A DNA stretch of 64,000 bases from Pseudomonas furukawaii (GTDB lineage: Bacteria; Pseudomonadota; Gammaproteobacteria; Pseudomonadales; Pseudomonadaceae), in assembly GCF_002355475.1 (NCBI RefSeq), contig NZ_AP014862.1, forward strand, positions 4,836,001 to 4,900,000, read 5' to 3'. Below are positions 40,544-49,573 of the stretch, piece by piece. The translations under genes were made by a program, and so were the position numbers. How positions within the stretch are numbered: the stretch's first letter is position 1; each line of letters starts with the position of its first letter. Below the pieces are notes generated by a model that made no database searches, was not told where the DNA came from, and worked only from the letters and a program-made list of their open reading frames with translations.

Positions 40544-41323
40544 TTACTTCTCGACGAAGGCGCGCTCGATCAGGTAGTCGCCCGGCTCACGCATGCGCGG
40601 GGAGATCTTCAGGCCGAAGCTGTCCAGCACTTCACTGGTTTCGTCCAGCATGCTCGGGCTGCCGCAGATCATGGCGCGGTCGTCCTGCGGGTTGATCGGC
40701 GGCAGGCCGATGTCCCGGAACAGCTTGCCGCTGCGCATCAGGTCGGTCAGGCGGCCCTGGTTCTCGAAGGGCTCGCGGGTCACGGTGGGGTAGTAGATCA
40801 GCTTTTCCTTCACCGATTCGCCGAAGAATTCGTTCTTCGGCAGGTGCTCGGTGATGAACTCGCGATAGGCGACTTCGTTCACGTAGCGCACGCCATGGAT
40901 CAGGATGACCTTCTCGAAACGCTCGTAGGTTTCCGGGTCCTGGATCACGCTCATGAAGGGCGCGAGGCCGGTGCCGGTGCTCAGCAGGTACAGGTGCTTG
41001 CCGGGATTCAGGTCGTCCAGGACCAGGGTGCCGGTGGGCTTCTTGCTGATGATGATCTCGTCACCTTCCTTCAGGTGCTGGAGCTGCGAGGTCAGCGGGC
41101 CGTCCGGTACCTTGATGCTGAAGAACTCCAGGTGCTCTTCCCAGTTCGGGCTGGCGATGGAGTAGGCGCGCATGAGCGGACGACCGTTGGGCTGCTGCAG
41201 GCCGATCATGACGAACTGGCCATTCTCGAAGCGCAGGCCCGGGTCGCGGGTGCACTTGAAGCTGAACAGCGTATCGTTCCAGTGATGAACGCTGAGAACG
41301 CGCTCCTGATTCATGTTGCTCAT
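40544..41323 (-). CDS. fprA: Ferredoxin-NADP+ reductase FprA
   Basis: A 259-residue FAD enzyme that moves electrons between NADPH and ferredoxin or flavodoxin. RAYSIASPNWEEHLEFFSIKVPDGPLTSQL binds FAD, GTGLAPFMSVIQDPE and MICGSPSMLDE bind NADP, and the C-terminus is FVEK, as in bacterial Fpr proteins. The start at 41323 has GGAGC seven bases upstream and is the family start. It is divergent from the LysR gene finR, which is known to activate fprA in pseudomonads under oxidative stress. Confidence 0.95.
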   Translation of the reverse strand: MSNMNQERVLSVHHWNDTLFSFKCTRDPGLRFENGQFVMIGLQQPNGRPLMRAYSIASPNWEEHLEFFSIKVPDGPLTSQLQHLKEGDEIIISKKPTGTLVLDDLNPGKHLYLLSTGTGLAPFMSVIQDPETYERFEKVILIHGVRYVNEVAYREFITEHLPKNEFFGESVKEKLIYYPTVTREPFENQGRLTDLMRSGKLFRDIGLPPINPQDDRAMICGSPSMLDETSEVLDSFGLKISPRMREPGDYLIERAFVEK

Positions 41324-41400
41324 GTACGGGGCTCCGAAGAATTCAAGTCGCCAGCGCCGCCGATGGGGCGCGATTGCGCGACATTGTAGTGATCGCCACA

Positions 41401-41428
41401 ATATCTGTTAACTGGATTATCAAGATAT
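41401..41428. promoter_or_regulatory. Dyad in the fprA-finR intergenic region, candidate FinR site
   Basis: ATATCT, 16 bases, AGATAT, in an AT-rich stretch between the divergent genes. A second dyad TATCG...CGATA lies at 41434-41449, touching the finR start. LysR regulators usually bind such sites. Confidence 0.4.
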
Positions 41429-41448
41429 AGGTTATCGGTTATATCGAT

Positions 41449-42375
41449 ATGCGTTTCACACTCCGTCAATTGCAGGTCTTCGTCAGCGTCGCTCAGCAGG
41501 GCAACGTGTCCCGCGCGGCCGAATCACTGTCCCTGTCGCAGTCCGCAGCCAGCACCTCTCTGACGGAGCTGGAGCGGCAGTCCGGTTGCCAGCTGTTCGA
41601 TCGCGCAGGCAAGCGCCTCAGTCTCAACGCCCTCGGCCGCCAGTTGCTGCCACAAGCGGTGGCCCTGCTGGACCAGGCCCGGGAGATCGAGGACCTGCTG
41701 AATGGCAAGTCCGGCTTCGGCTCCCTGGATGTGGGCGCCACCCTGACGGTGGGCAACTACCTGGCGACCTTGCTGATCGGCTCCTTCATGCAACGCCACC
41801 CGGAATGCCGAGTGAAGCTGCATGTGCAGAACACGGCGCATATCGTCCAGCAGATTGCGCTGCACGAACTTGATCTGGGTCTAATCGAAGGTGATTGCCA
41901 GCACCCGGAAATCGAGGTGCTGCCCTGGGTGGAGGACGAACTGGTGGTGTTCTGCGCCCCCCGGCATCCCCTTGCGCAGAAAGGCCAGGTGAGTCTGGAA
42001 GAGCTCAGCCGGGAGGCCTGGATCCTGCGGGAACAGGGCTCGGGCACACGCCTGACCTTCGACCAGGCGATGCGTCATCATCCGACTCCGCTGAACATCC
42101 GCCTGGAACTGGAACATACCGAAGCGATCAAGCGCGCCGTGGAGTCCGGACTGGGCATCAGCTGCATCTCGCGCCTCGCCCTGCGGGACGCCTTCCGGCG
42201 CGGCAGCCTGGTCCCGGTGGAAACCCCGGGAATCGACCTGCGCCGGCAGTTCTATTTCATCTGGCACCGTCAGAAGTACCAGACCGCCGCCATGCGCGAG
42301 TTCCTTGACCAGTGCCAGGCGCTGACCGAGGGGGTCAGGCGCAGCGACGAGATCGACCTGCCGCCCATCGCCTGA
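41449..42375 (+). CDS. finR: LysR-family regulator FinR
   Basis: A 308-residue LysR-type regulator. The N-terminal winged helix (MRFTLRQLQVFVSVAQQGNVSRAAESLSLSQSAASTSLTELERQ) covers residues 1-60 and the effector domain 90-295. Position divergent from fprA and similarity of context with P. putida and P. aeruginosa support FinR, which is needed for fprA induction by superoxide and hypochlorite. It probably regulates itself from the shared intergenic region. Confidence 0.85.
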   Translation: MRFTLRQLQVFVSVAQQGNVSRAAESLSLSQSAASTSLTELERQSGCQLFDRAGKRLSLNALGRQLLPQAVALLDQAREIEDLLNGKSGFGSLDVGATLTVGNYLATLLIGSFMQRHPECRVKLHVQNTAHIVQQIALHELDLGLIEGDCQHPEIEVLPWVEDELVVFCAPRHPLAQKGQVSLEELSREAWILREQGSGTRLTFDQAMRHHPTPLNIRLELEHTEAIKRAVESGLGISCISRLALRDAFRRGSLVPVETPGIDLRRQFYFIWHRQKYQTAAMREFLDQCQALTEGVRRSDEIDLPPIA

Positions 42376-42379
42376 GGCA

Positions 42380-42745
42380 TCACCCCAGCAGGATGGTGGC
42401 CCACACCACGGTGATCAGCGTCAGCGCCGTCAACTGAGCGGCACTGCCCATGTCCTTGGCATTCTTCGAAAGCGGGTGACGCTCCAGGGAAATGCGGTCG
42501 ATGGCCGCCTCCACTGCGGAGTTCAGCAACTCGACGATCAGCGCCAGCAGGCAGACACCGATCATCAGGGCCCGCTCGCCCCGACTGACGTCGAGGAAGA
42601 AGGACAACGGGATCAGCACCAGGTTGATCAGCACCAGTTGGCGGAACGCGGCTTCACCGGTGAAGGCTGCACGCAGGCCGTCGAGCGAATAGCCGGCGGC
42701 GTTGAGGATACGTTTTAGGCCGGTCTGGCCTTTGAATGGCGACAT
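42380..42745 (-). CDS. dgkA: Diacylglycerol kinase DgkA
   Basis: A 121-residue integral membrane kinase that recycles diacylglycerol to phosphatidic acid. Three membrane helices lie at about 36-52, 58-74 and 100-119. The family signature VELLNSAVEAAIDRIS (catalytic Glu near residue 72-79) followed by KNAKDMGSAAQ is present. It converges with finR, five bases apart, with no obvious terminator between them. Confidence 0.95.
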   Translation of the reverse strand: MSPFKGQTGLKRILNAAGYSLDGLRAAFTGEAAFRQLVLINLVLIPLSFFLDVSRGERALMIGVCLLALIVELLNSAVEAAIDRISLERHPLSKNAKDMGSAAQLTALTLITVVWATILLG

Positions 42746-42818
42746 AGGGAGGCTGGCTGTTGAATGGAAGCGCGCAGGCTAGCGCGGCGCGCCTCAAAAA
42801 TGCGTGAAATACTGGCGA

Positions 42819-43469
42819 TCAGGCCGAGGGAATCGATTCCATCTGTTGCAGCAACAGGGCCGCCTGGGTCCGGGTGCGCACATTGAGCTTGCGGAAGATG
42901 GCCGTCACATGGGCCTTTACCGTGGCCTCGGACACATGAAGTTCGAAGGCGATCTGCTTGTTCAGCAGGCCTTCGCACACCATGGTCAGTACCCGGAACT
43001 GCTGCGGCGTGAGGCTGGCCAACCCTTCGCTCGCCGCCTTGGCCTCAGCGGACAGGGCCTGGGCTTCCTCGATCTGCGGCGGCCACCAGGTGTCGCCGTC
43101 GAGCACCGCCCGTACGGCCGCCTGGATCACCTCGAGGGGACTGGATTTCGGGATGAACCCGCTGGCGCCGAACTCCCGGGAGCGCGCCACCACGGAGGCT
43201 TCTTCCTGGGCGGAGATCATGACCACGGGAATCTGCGGGTACTGGCCACGTAGCAACACCAGGCCGGAAAAGCCATAGGCACCGGGCATGTTCAGGTCCA
43301 GCAGGACCAGGTCCCAGTCGGCGCGTTCGGCCAGCCGGGTTTCCAGTTCGGCGATGCTCGCAGCCTCCACCAGCCGCACATCTGGACCGAGGCCAAGGGT
43401 CAGGGCCTGGTGCAAGGCGCTGCGGAACAGCGGGTGGTCATCGGCGATCAGGATTTCGTATGAGGCCAT
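42819..43469 (-). CDS. erdR: LuxR-type response regulator ErdR
   Basis: A 216-residue response regulator. The receiver domain (MASYEILIADDHPLFRSAL) has acidic DD near residues 9-10, phospho-acceptor Asp in LVLLDLNMPG near 57-60 and Lys in GFIPKSS near 107. The NarL-type helix-turn-helix is LTPQQFRVLTMVCEGLLNKQIAFELHVSEATVKAHVTAIFRKL near 150-195. In P. aeruginosa the orthologue next to dgkA controls ethanol/acetate oxidation. AAGGA lies seven bases before the chosen ATG at 43469. Confidence 0.85.
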   Translation of the reverse strand: MASYEILIADDHPLFRSALHQALTLGLGPDVRLVEAASIAELETRLAERADWDLVLLDLNMPGAYGFSGLVLLRGQYPQIPVVMISAQEEASVVARSREFGASGFIPKSSPLEVIQAAVRAVLDGDTWWPPQIEEAQALSAEAKAASEGLASLTPQQFRVLTMVCEGLLNKQIAFELHVSEATVKAHVTAIFRKLNVRTRTQAALLLQQMESIPSA

Positions 43470-43670
43470 GGGCATGTCCTTGTTGTAATGGGCCCAGACA
43501 GGCTTCCCCATGGATGAAGGAAGCATTTCGGCTCGACGGGATACGCCAGCCAGGCCCGAAGCTTGATACGGGCAGGCCGTAAAGCGGCGCCCAGAATGCC
43601 GACCCGGAACGGGGTGGTCAAGTCGCGCGCTTTGCGGCAAAGTTCCCGGCTTTTCATGCCGAGAACCGCC

Positions 43671-44570
43671 ATGCGAAGCCAAGCCCTGCGCGCCGATGTC
43701 CTGATGCTGATCACCGCTGCCATCTGGGGTGCGGCCTTCGTCGCGCAACGTCTGGGCATGGATGCCATCGGTCCGTTCCTCTACACCGGCCTGCGCTTCA
43801 CGCTGGGAGCACTGGTGCTGCTTCCGTTGCTGCTGGTCCTGCCGAAACCGGCGGTGAAGCAACCCCTCAATCGCGGCATGCTGCTGGGCGGCCTGCTGAT
43901 GGGGCTGGCGTTATCCCTGGGGATCAACCTTCAACAGGTCGGCCTGCTTTTCACCAGCGTCACCAACTCCGGCTTCATCACCGGCCTCTACGTCATCATA
44001 GTGCCGCTGCTGGGCCTGTTCCTCGGCCATCGCACCGGAATGGGCACCTGGATCGGCGCCAGCCTGGCGGTGGCTGGCATGTTCCTGCTCAGCGTGGGTG
44101 ATAACTTCCACGTTGCCTCCGGCGACTGGCTGCAGCTCGCCGGCGCTTTCGTCTGGGGCATCCATGTGCTGCTGGTGGGTTTCTTCGCCAGCCGCTACGA
44201 CCCGATCCGCCTCGCACTCCTGCAGTTCGCCGTCTGCGCCGTGGTGAGCCTGGTCCTGGCAATGGTGTTCGAGGACATCCGGTTCAGTGCCATCGTCCAG
44301 GCAGGGCCGGCCATCCTCTACGGCGGCGTGATCGCCGTGGCCATCGGCTATACCCTGCAGGTGGTCGCCCAACGTCACGCGATCGCCTCCCACGCCGCCA
44401 TCATCCTCTCCCTGGAAGCGGTGTTCGCTGCCATCGCCGGCGCCCTGATGCTGGACGAGTCGCTTCACGCGCGTGGTTATCTGGGCTGCGCCCTGATGTT
44501 CGTCGGCATGCTGGTCGCCCAACTCTGGCCCCAGAGGCAGGCGCCGGCCGTGGCGGCGACCACGAACTGA
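43671..44570 (+). CDS. DMT-superfamily (EamA) transporter
   Basis: A 299-residue inner membrane protein with ten predicted hydrophobic segments arranged as two EamA repeats (ADVLMLITAAIWGAAFVAQRLGM and DWLQLAGAFVWGIHVLLVGFFASRY). The start at 43671 is the first residue of the fold; the longer frame from 43563 adds a non-hydrophobic leader. Substrate unknown; this family exports metabolites and amino acids. Confidence 0.9.
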   Translation: MRSQALRADVLMLITAAIWGAAFVAQRLGMDAIGPFLYTGLRFTLGALVLLPLLLVLPKPAVKQPLNRGMLLGGLLMGLALSLGINLQQVGLLFTSVTNSGFITGLYVIIVPLLGLFLGHRTGMGTWIGASLAVAGMFLLSVGDNFHVASGDWLQLAGAFVWGIHVLLVGFFASRYDPIRLALLQFAVCAVVSLVLAMVFEDIRFSAIVQAGPAILYGGVIAVAIGYTLQVVAQRHAIASHAAIILSLEAVFAAIAGALMLDESLHARGYLGCALMFVGMLVAQLWPQRQAPAVAATTN

Positions 44571-45281
44571 TCAGAGATAGGTCGCCAAGGCCCGGTGCGC
44601 CGAGCTGGACTCATCCAGGGGCAAGGCACGCTTGGCCCCAAGGTAGCGCTCGGTGAACACATCCAGATAGGCGTTCAATGCACCACCGGCCTGATCGTCC
44701 CCCGCCAGCTCCAGGCACAGGGCGCCCACTTCCGCTGTGCACAGGTGCTCGTCATTCTTCGAGCGACGCAACTGGTAGCGGGAAATCTGCTCCGGAGTGA
44801 GGCTGAGGACCGGGAAGCGGTCCAGGTAGGGGCTCTTGCGGAACATCTTGCGCGCCTCGGTCCAGGTCGCATCCAGCAGGATGAACAGCGGCCGCTTGCC
44901 CTCCGCCACCTCAACACGATCAACCACCCTCCCCGGTTCGGCGTACTCGCCTGGGAATACGAGGTAAGGCTGCCACTCTGGGTCATCGAGCAAGGCCAGC
45001 AGCGCCTGGTCCACACCAGTACGTGACCAGCTGAAGGCGGACGTATCCGGCACCAGGTCCGCGATCAGCCAGCCGGTGTTGCTGGGCTTCATGGGCTCCG
45101 AGTAGTACATCAACAGGCAGAAGCCCGATCGCACCGGCACCGATGGGCGCCAGGCGCAGAAACAGTAGTCGAACGCCACCCGGCAGCCAGGGCAGCGGGG
45201 CGCTCGTGAGCCTCGGGCGACGAAAGGACGGGTACTGCGAGCGAGGCAATCGGCACGCAGGCGGAAAACGGCATGGCTCAT
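44571..45281 (-). CDS. tapT: DTW-domain tRNA aminocarboxypropyltransferase
   Basis: A 236-residue DTW protein, the family of TapT that adds an acp group to U47 of tRNA. RAPRCPGCRVAFDYCFC is the N-terminal cysteine cluster, LLMYYSEPMKPSNTG the conserved strand, and LFILLDATWTEARKMFRKSPYL contains the DxTW motif. It ends immediately next to the transporter stop. Start at 45281 chosen because the region upstream to 45443 is noncoding in character. Confidence 0.82.
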   Translation of the reverse strand: MSHAVFRLRADCLARSTRPFVARGSRAPRCPGCRVAFDYCFCAWRPSVPVRSGFCLLMYYSEPMKPSNTGWLIADLVPDTSAFSWSRTGVDQALLALLDDPEWQPYLVFPGEYAEPGRVVDRVEVAEGKRPLFILLDATWTEARKMFRKSPYLDRFPVLSLTPEQISRYQLRRSKNDEHLCTAEVGALCLELAGDDQAGGALNAYLDVFTERYLGAKRALPLDESSSAHRALATYL

Positions 45282-45621
45282 GATAGGTCTGGCAGACGAT
45301 CGGCAAGATGGAGTGAAAGCGGCGGATCCATAGTGTAACGCGGGGGCAGGCCCGGGCGCGCGTCGACCCGCCCCCATCCGGAGTGTTGATCGATGCCACG
45401 GCCGAAAAAATGAGGACGAGACGGTTTCATCGACATGAAGCAAGCTCAGTTCCCGGGTCAGCGATCATTGCGTCACCAGTTGGTGACGGCCCTGGTCGGT
45501 GAAGAAAAACATCGGCTTGATCTCACTCGTCGCCTTGTTCAGGATTCGCCGTCGTTCGCACCTGCCGCTGAACAATGGGTTTTCAACCCGGTCAAAGGCT
45601 TCCATCCCCCAGGAGACTTTC
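45282..45621. other. Intergenic region upstream of the PA3611-like gene
   Basis: No gene is supported in these 340 bases. It contains a GGGGGC/GCCCCC pairing at 45342-45375 and a perfect dyad CGTCACCA-GT-TGGTGACG at 45471-45488. The latter lies about 135 bases upstream of the secreted-protein start and could be an operator. Confidence 0.45.
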
Positions 45622-46035
45622 ATGTCGCGCCATATCGCCATCGCCCTCGGCATCATCCTGCCCTTCGGCGTCCAGGCTGCCTCCCTCAAGGACTATGAAC
45701 TGGGCAAGATGCTCGAGAAGGTCGCCGAACAAAGCAGCGTCGGCACGCCTCGCGCCATCAACGAGGACATCCTCGACCAGGGTTACACGGTGGAGGGTAA
45801 CGAACTGGTGAACCACCTCAGCGTGCGCCCCGCCCATGCGGCCCAGATGCGCGCCAACCCGGACGCCGTGCGCAGCCAACTGGCCGCCAGCGTCTGTCGC
45901 AATACCGGTTACCGCCAATTGCTAGCCCGCGGAGCAGCGCTGCGGTACGAGTTCAGCGAGTACAAGACCAATCGTCCGGTCACCACCGAACGCTTTACCG
46001 CACCGGACTGTGGACTCAAGGCCAAATCCAGCTGA
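45622..46035 (+). CDS. PA3611-like secreted protein
   Basis: A 137-residue exported protein. MSRHIAIALGIILPFGVQAAS is a signal peptide; the mature part is about 118 residues with two cysteines (SVCRNTGY and TAPDCGL). AGGAG eight bases before the ATG decides this start. Size, locus and pattern (EGNELVNHLSVRPAHAAQMRANPDAVRSQL) fit the PA3611 protein of P. aeruginosa, a quorum-linked protein of unclear function. Confidence 0.75.
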   Translation: MSRHIAIALGIILPFGVQAASLKDYELGKMLEKVAEQSSVGTPRAINEDILDQGYTVEGNELVNHLSVRPAHAAQMRANPDAVRSQLAASVCRNTGYRQLLARGAALRYEFSEYKTNRPVTTERFTAPDCGLKAKSS

Positions 46036-46239
46036 CCCAGCACGAAGGCGGTCTCCCGAGGTCGCCTACGCGGAACCCGCCACCCGCCTGAAATCTCCTC
46101 TCACGCTACTTCGCAGGGCAGCGACTGGAAAAGATCAACGCCCTGCCGCAAGCTGTACGGAAGCGGCTCGTCTGGGTCGCCCGGTTTCCGGTCTATCCAG
46201 CCGAGCAGCTCCGAGTAGTTGATGAGCAAGGAGATTGCT

Positions 46240-47319
46240 ATGCCCTACGATCCGGACGATTACCTCTCCCGGCACTTCCAGACCAGTGGAATCGATCTCA
46301 AACAGAAGGTCGATGACCTGATCGGCCTCATCGTCCCCAACGACAGCCCGAACCTCCAGCTCTACCGCGAAATGCTGATCACCGTGGTCCGCATGGCCCA
46401 GGCGGATCGCAATCGGTGGGATGCCAAGATCATGCTGCAGACCCTGCGCGAAATGGAGCACGCATTCTGCGTCCTCGAACAGTTCAAAAGACGCCGCAAG
46501 GTCACGGTCTTCGGCTCGGCGCGCACGCCTCAAGGCCATCCGCTCTATACCTTGGCCCGAGACCTGGGCGCCGAACTGGCCAAACGCGACCTGATGGTGA
46601 TTACGGGCGCGGGCGGCGGCATCATGTCGGCCACCCATGAGGGGGCCGGACTGGAAAACAGCCTCGGGTTGAATATCACCCTGCCATTCGAGCAGCAGGC
46701 GAACGATATCGTCGCGGGAACCGATCATCTGTTGTCGTTCCACTTCTTCTTCGTGCGCAAACTGTTCTTTGTGAAAGAGGCGGATGCCTTGGTGCTCTGT
46801 CCCGGCGGGTTCGGCACGCTGGACGAAGCACTGGAAGTCCTCACCCTGATCCAGACGGGCAAGAGCCCCATCGTGCCGGTGGTGCTACTGGATGAGCCGG
46901 ATGGTACCTACTGGGAGGACGCCATTGGCTTCCTGCACGAACAGCTGGCAGGCAACCGCTACATCCTGCCCAGCGACATGAACCTGGTACGCCTTGTTCG
47001 CAGCGCTGAAGAGGCGGCAGCAGAAATCGCGCAGTTCTATCGCAACTACCACTCCAGCCGCTGGCTGAAGGGCCTGTTCATGATCCGCATGAACCATGCC
47101 TTGAATGAAACGGCACTGGGGCAGATCCAGGAGGACTTCGCCCAATTGTGCATTGAAGGCAGCTTCACCCAGCAGAGCTTCGATGAATCGGAGAAGGACG
47201 AACCGGAGTTCAGTGATCTGGTTCGCCTGGCATTCCGCTTCAACGGCCGCGACCATGGTCGCCTGCGAGAGCTGATCGATCGACTCAATCTGCCGCAGAA
47301 CTGGGCCATCAAGGCCTGA
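46240..47319 (+). CDS. LOG-family protein (nucleotide 5'-monophosphate nucleosidase-like)
   Basis: A 359-residue LOG/PpnN-type Rossmann protein. KVTVFGSARTPQGHPLY, the GAGGGIMSATHEGA loop and PGGFGTLDEALE signature are all present; extra N- and C-terminal helical regions make it longer than plain LOG enzymes (about 195 residues), as in PpnN. It probably cleaves the N-glycosidic bond of nucleotide monophosphates. I prefer MPYDPDDYL at 46240, with AAGGAG six bases upstream, to the ATG at 46219. Confidence 0.85.
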   Translation: MPYDPDDYLSRHFQTSGIDLKQKVDDLIGLIVPNDSPNLQLYREMLITVVRMAQADRNRWDAKIMLQTLREMEHAFCVLEQFKRRRKVTVFGSARTPQGHPLYTLARDLGAELAKRDLMVITGAGGGIMSATHEGAGLENSLGLNITLPFEQQANDIVAGTDHLLSFHFFFVRKLFFVKEADALVLCPGGFGTLDEALEVLTLIQTGKSPIVPVVLLDEPDGTYWEDAIGFLHEQLAGNRYILPSDMNLVRLVRSAEEAAAEIAQFYRNYHSSRWLKGLFMIRMNHALNETALGQIQEDFAQLCIEGSFTQQSFDESEKDEPEFSDLVRLAFRFNGRDHGRLRELIDRLNLPQNWAIKA

Positions 47320-47340
47320 CCCCGGTACCCGCAACTCGGA

Positions 47341-47370
47341 GGCATGCCATGTGTACGCACATGACATGCC
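47341..47370. terminator. Bidirectional hairpin between the LOG gene and recX
   Basis: GGCATGCCATGTG/CACATGACATGCC with a short loop, one mismatch, between convergent genes. No strong T tract. Confidence 0.55.
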
Positions 47371-47379
47371 CCCGGAGTT

Positions 47380-47841
47380 TCAGTCGTCGGGATGCCCCCG
47401 CAGCACGCGGCTGATCATGTCCATGGCGTAGCCACGGTAGGCAAGGAAGCGCCCCTGTTGCGCACGTTCACGGGCGTCTCGGGGGGGATGGCCGAACTTC
47501 CGCCGCCAGACCTCCCGCAACTGCTCTCCCCAATCGATGTCAGCATCACGCAAGGCCTGATCGATATCTCCACGGGGCAAGCCGCGCTGGGCCAATTCTT
47601 CGCGAATTCGCTGGGGCCCATAGCCGCCCCGAGCGCGGCTGGCTATGAAGCTTTCAAGGTAACGCGACTCAGAGAGCAGGCCCTCTTCCGCCAGGCGGTC
47701 GAGGGCACTGTCGATCATCTCGGGAGGAGCGCCGCGTTGACGCAGCTTGCGTGTGAGTTCGACCCGCCCATGCTCGCGTTGCGCCAGCAGGTCCATCGCC
47801 GCCCGTCGCACAGCGGCGTGGCTGTCGAGCACGATGGCCAT
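47380..47841 (-). CDS. recX: RecA regulator RecX
   Basis: A 153-residue RecX that binds RecA filaments and limits their growth. The three tandem three-helix repeats are seen: [71 protein letters not shown] and [17 protein letters not shown]. It lies seven bases after recA on the same strand, so it is cotranscribed and SOS-induced. Confidence 0.95.
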   Translation of the reverse strand: MAIVLDSHAAVRRAAMDLLAQREHGRVELTRKLRQRGAPPEMIDSALDRLAEEGLLSESRYLESFIASRARGGYGPQRIREELAQRGLPRGDIDQALRDADIDWGEQLREVWRRKFGHPPRDARERAQQGRFLAYRGYAMDMISRVLRGHPDD

Positions 47842-47847
47842 GTGGGA

Positions 47848-48903
47848 TCAGAGGTCTACGTCTGCCAGATCATCGGCATCGGCAGTCGCCGCAGCAGCCT
47901 TGCTGGAGGCGTTGGATCCGACCAGTAGCCGCTCGCGGATGATCTTCTCGATGGCGCTGGCGGTTTCGGGGTTGTCTTCGAGGTACTTGGCGGCATTGGC
48001 CTTGCCTTGGCCGATCTTGTTGCCCTGGTAGCTATACCAGGCACCGGATTTCTCAACCAGGCCCTGCTGGACGCCCAGGTCGATGATCTCACCAGTGCGG
48101 TAGATACCCTTGCCGTACATGATCTGGAACTCGGCCTGGCGGAACGGCGGCGCCACCTTGTTCTTCACCACCTTCACGCGCGTTTCGCTGCCCACGACTT
48201 CCTCGCCTTCCTTCACCGCACCGGTACGGCGGATGTCGAGGCGCACAGATGCGTAGAACTTCAGGGCGTTGCCGCCAGTGGTGGTCTCGGGGTTGCCGAA
48301 CATGACGCCGATCTTCATGCGGATCTGGTTGATGAAGATGACGAGGCAGTTGGCGTTCTTGATGTTGCCGGTGATTTTCCGCAGAGCCTGGGACATCAGG
48401 CGGGCCTGCAGGCCGACGTGGGAATCGCCCATCTCGCCTTCGATCTCGGCCTTGGGTACCAGGGCCGCCACGGAGTCGACGATGATCACGTCGACAGCGT
48501 TGGAGCGCACCAGCATGTCGGTGATTTCCAGCGCCTGCTCACCAGTGTCCGGCTGGGAGACCAGCAGATCATCGACGTTGACGCCCAGCTTGCCGGCATA
48601 GTCCGGATCCAGGGCATGCTCGGCGTCGACGAAGGCGCAAGTAGCGCCCAACTTCTGGGCTTCGGCGATGACGGAAAGGGTCAGGGTAGTCTTGCCGGAG
48701 GATTCGGGACCGTAAATCTCGACGATACGGCCTTTCGGCAGGCCGCCGATGCCAAGGGCGATGTCCAGGCCCAGCGAGCCGGTGGAAATGGCCGGAATGG
48801 CCTGGCGATCGTGATCGCCCATGCGCATGACAGCGCCCTTGCCGAACTGCTTCTCGATCTGGCCCAGGGCAGCAGCCAAGGCGCGCTTCTTGTTCTCGTC
48901 CAT
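47848..48903 (-). CDS. recA: Recombinase RecA
   Basis: A 351-residue Rec[30 protein letters not shown] is the family start; Walker [11 protein letters not shown] near residue 67, Walker [13 protein letters not shown] near 140, and MAW-type loops L1/L2 ([18 protein letters not shown] and [22 protein letters not shown]) are intact. The acidic C-terminus is present. It drives recombination, LexA cleavage and self-cleavage of the CI-like repressor of the prophage in this window. AGGAC precedes the ATG, and a LexA box lies 45 bases upstream. Confidence 0.98.
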   Translation of the reverse strand: MDENKKRALAAALGQIEKQFGKGAVMRMGDHDRQAIPAISTGSLGLDIALGIGGLPKGRIVEIYGPESSGKTTLTLSVIAEAQKLGATCAFVDAEHALDPDYAGKLGVNVDDLLVSQPDTGEQALEITDMLVRSNAVDVIIVDSVAALVPKAEIEGEMGDSHVGLQARLMSQALRKITGNIKNANCLVIFINQIRMKIGVMFGNPETTTGGNALKFYASVRLDIRRTGAVKEGEEVVGSETRVKVVKNKVAPPFRQAEFQIMYGKGIYRTGEIIDLGVQQGLVEKSGAWYSYQGNKIGQGKANAAKYLEDNPETASAIEKIIRERLLVGSNASSKAAAATADADDLADVDL

Positions 48904-48947
48904 TGAAGTCCTCACTAAACTCAAGAGGGCCAGGCGGCCACCAACAA

Positions 48948-48963
48948 CTGTATAAGTAGCCAG
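48948..48963 (-). promoter_or_regulatory. LexA (SOS) box of recA
   Basis: CTG-TATAAGTAGC-CAG, matching CTG-N10-CAG with a TATA start, 45 bases upstream of the recA ATG. Confidence 0.85.
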
Positions 48964-48990
48964 TATTATTCCATAGGGCAAGTCGCTCGC

Positions 48991-49503
48991 CTACCCCTCG
49001 ATGGCTTTTTCTCCGGCAGCCAGTCGGATCAGCCCGGAGAGCGCATCCGCCACGGTTTGCCGACGTATCGCGAGGCGATCACCGGAAAACTGGCGACGAA
49101 TGGTCACGACTTCATCACCATCCCCCCAGGCGAGCCAAACGGTACCTACGGGCTTCTCGGGCGAACCACCATCCGGGCCGGCCACTCCGCTGACCGCCAC
49201 CGTAAACCGTGCACCACTGCGCCGCCGAGCGCCGCGAACCATCGCCTCCACCACTTCCCGACTGACCGCCCCCACCTGTGGAAAAAGTTCGGTCGGTACG
49301 TCCAACTGAGCGGTCTTCTGTTCGTTGGAATAGGTGACGAAGCCCGCCTCGAACCAGGCGGAGCTTCCCGGAATCCGAGTGATGGCCTCAGCGATACCTC
49401 CACCGGTGCACGACTCCGCGGTGCTCACCTGCTCTCCCTGCTTACGCAATTCCTCACCCAGGCGGGCCGCCAGGGAGGTCAGATCTTCTTCGGCAACGGA
49501 CAT
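48991..49503 (-). CDS. pncC: Nicotinamide-nucleotide amidase (CinA C-terminal type)
   Basis: A 170-residue PncC that deamidates NMN in NAD salvage. [31 protein letters not shown] is the family signature with catalytic Ser; [25 protein letters not shown] is the second conserved block. The start at 49503 has GGAG six bases upstream. It is divergent from mutS across about 70 bases and lies upstream of recA, separated by the LexA-box region. Confidence 0.93.
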   Translation of the reverse strand: MSVAEEDLTSLAARLGEELRKQGEQVSTAESCTGGGIAEAITRIPGSSAWFEAGFVTYSNEQKTAQLDVPTELFPQVGAVSREVVEAMVRGARRRSGARFTVAVSGVAGPDGGSPEKPVGTVWLAWGDGDEVVTIRRQFSGDRLAIRRQTVADALSGLIRLAAGEKAIEG

Positions 49504-49573
49504 GTTCACTCCGGGGTTAAAGCAGGCTGACGGGATACCGTACACTAGCGCCTTTTGCATGCAAGGCCAGCCA

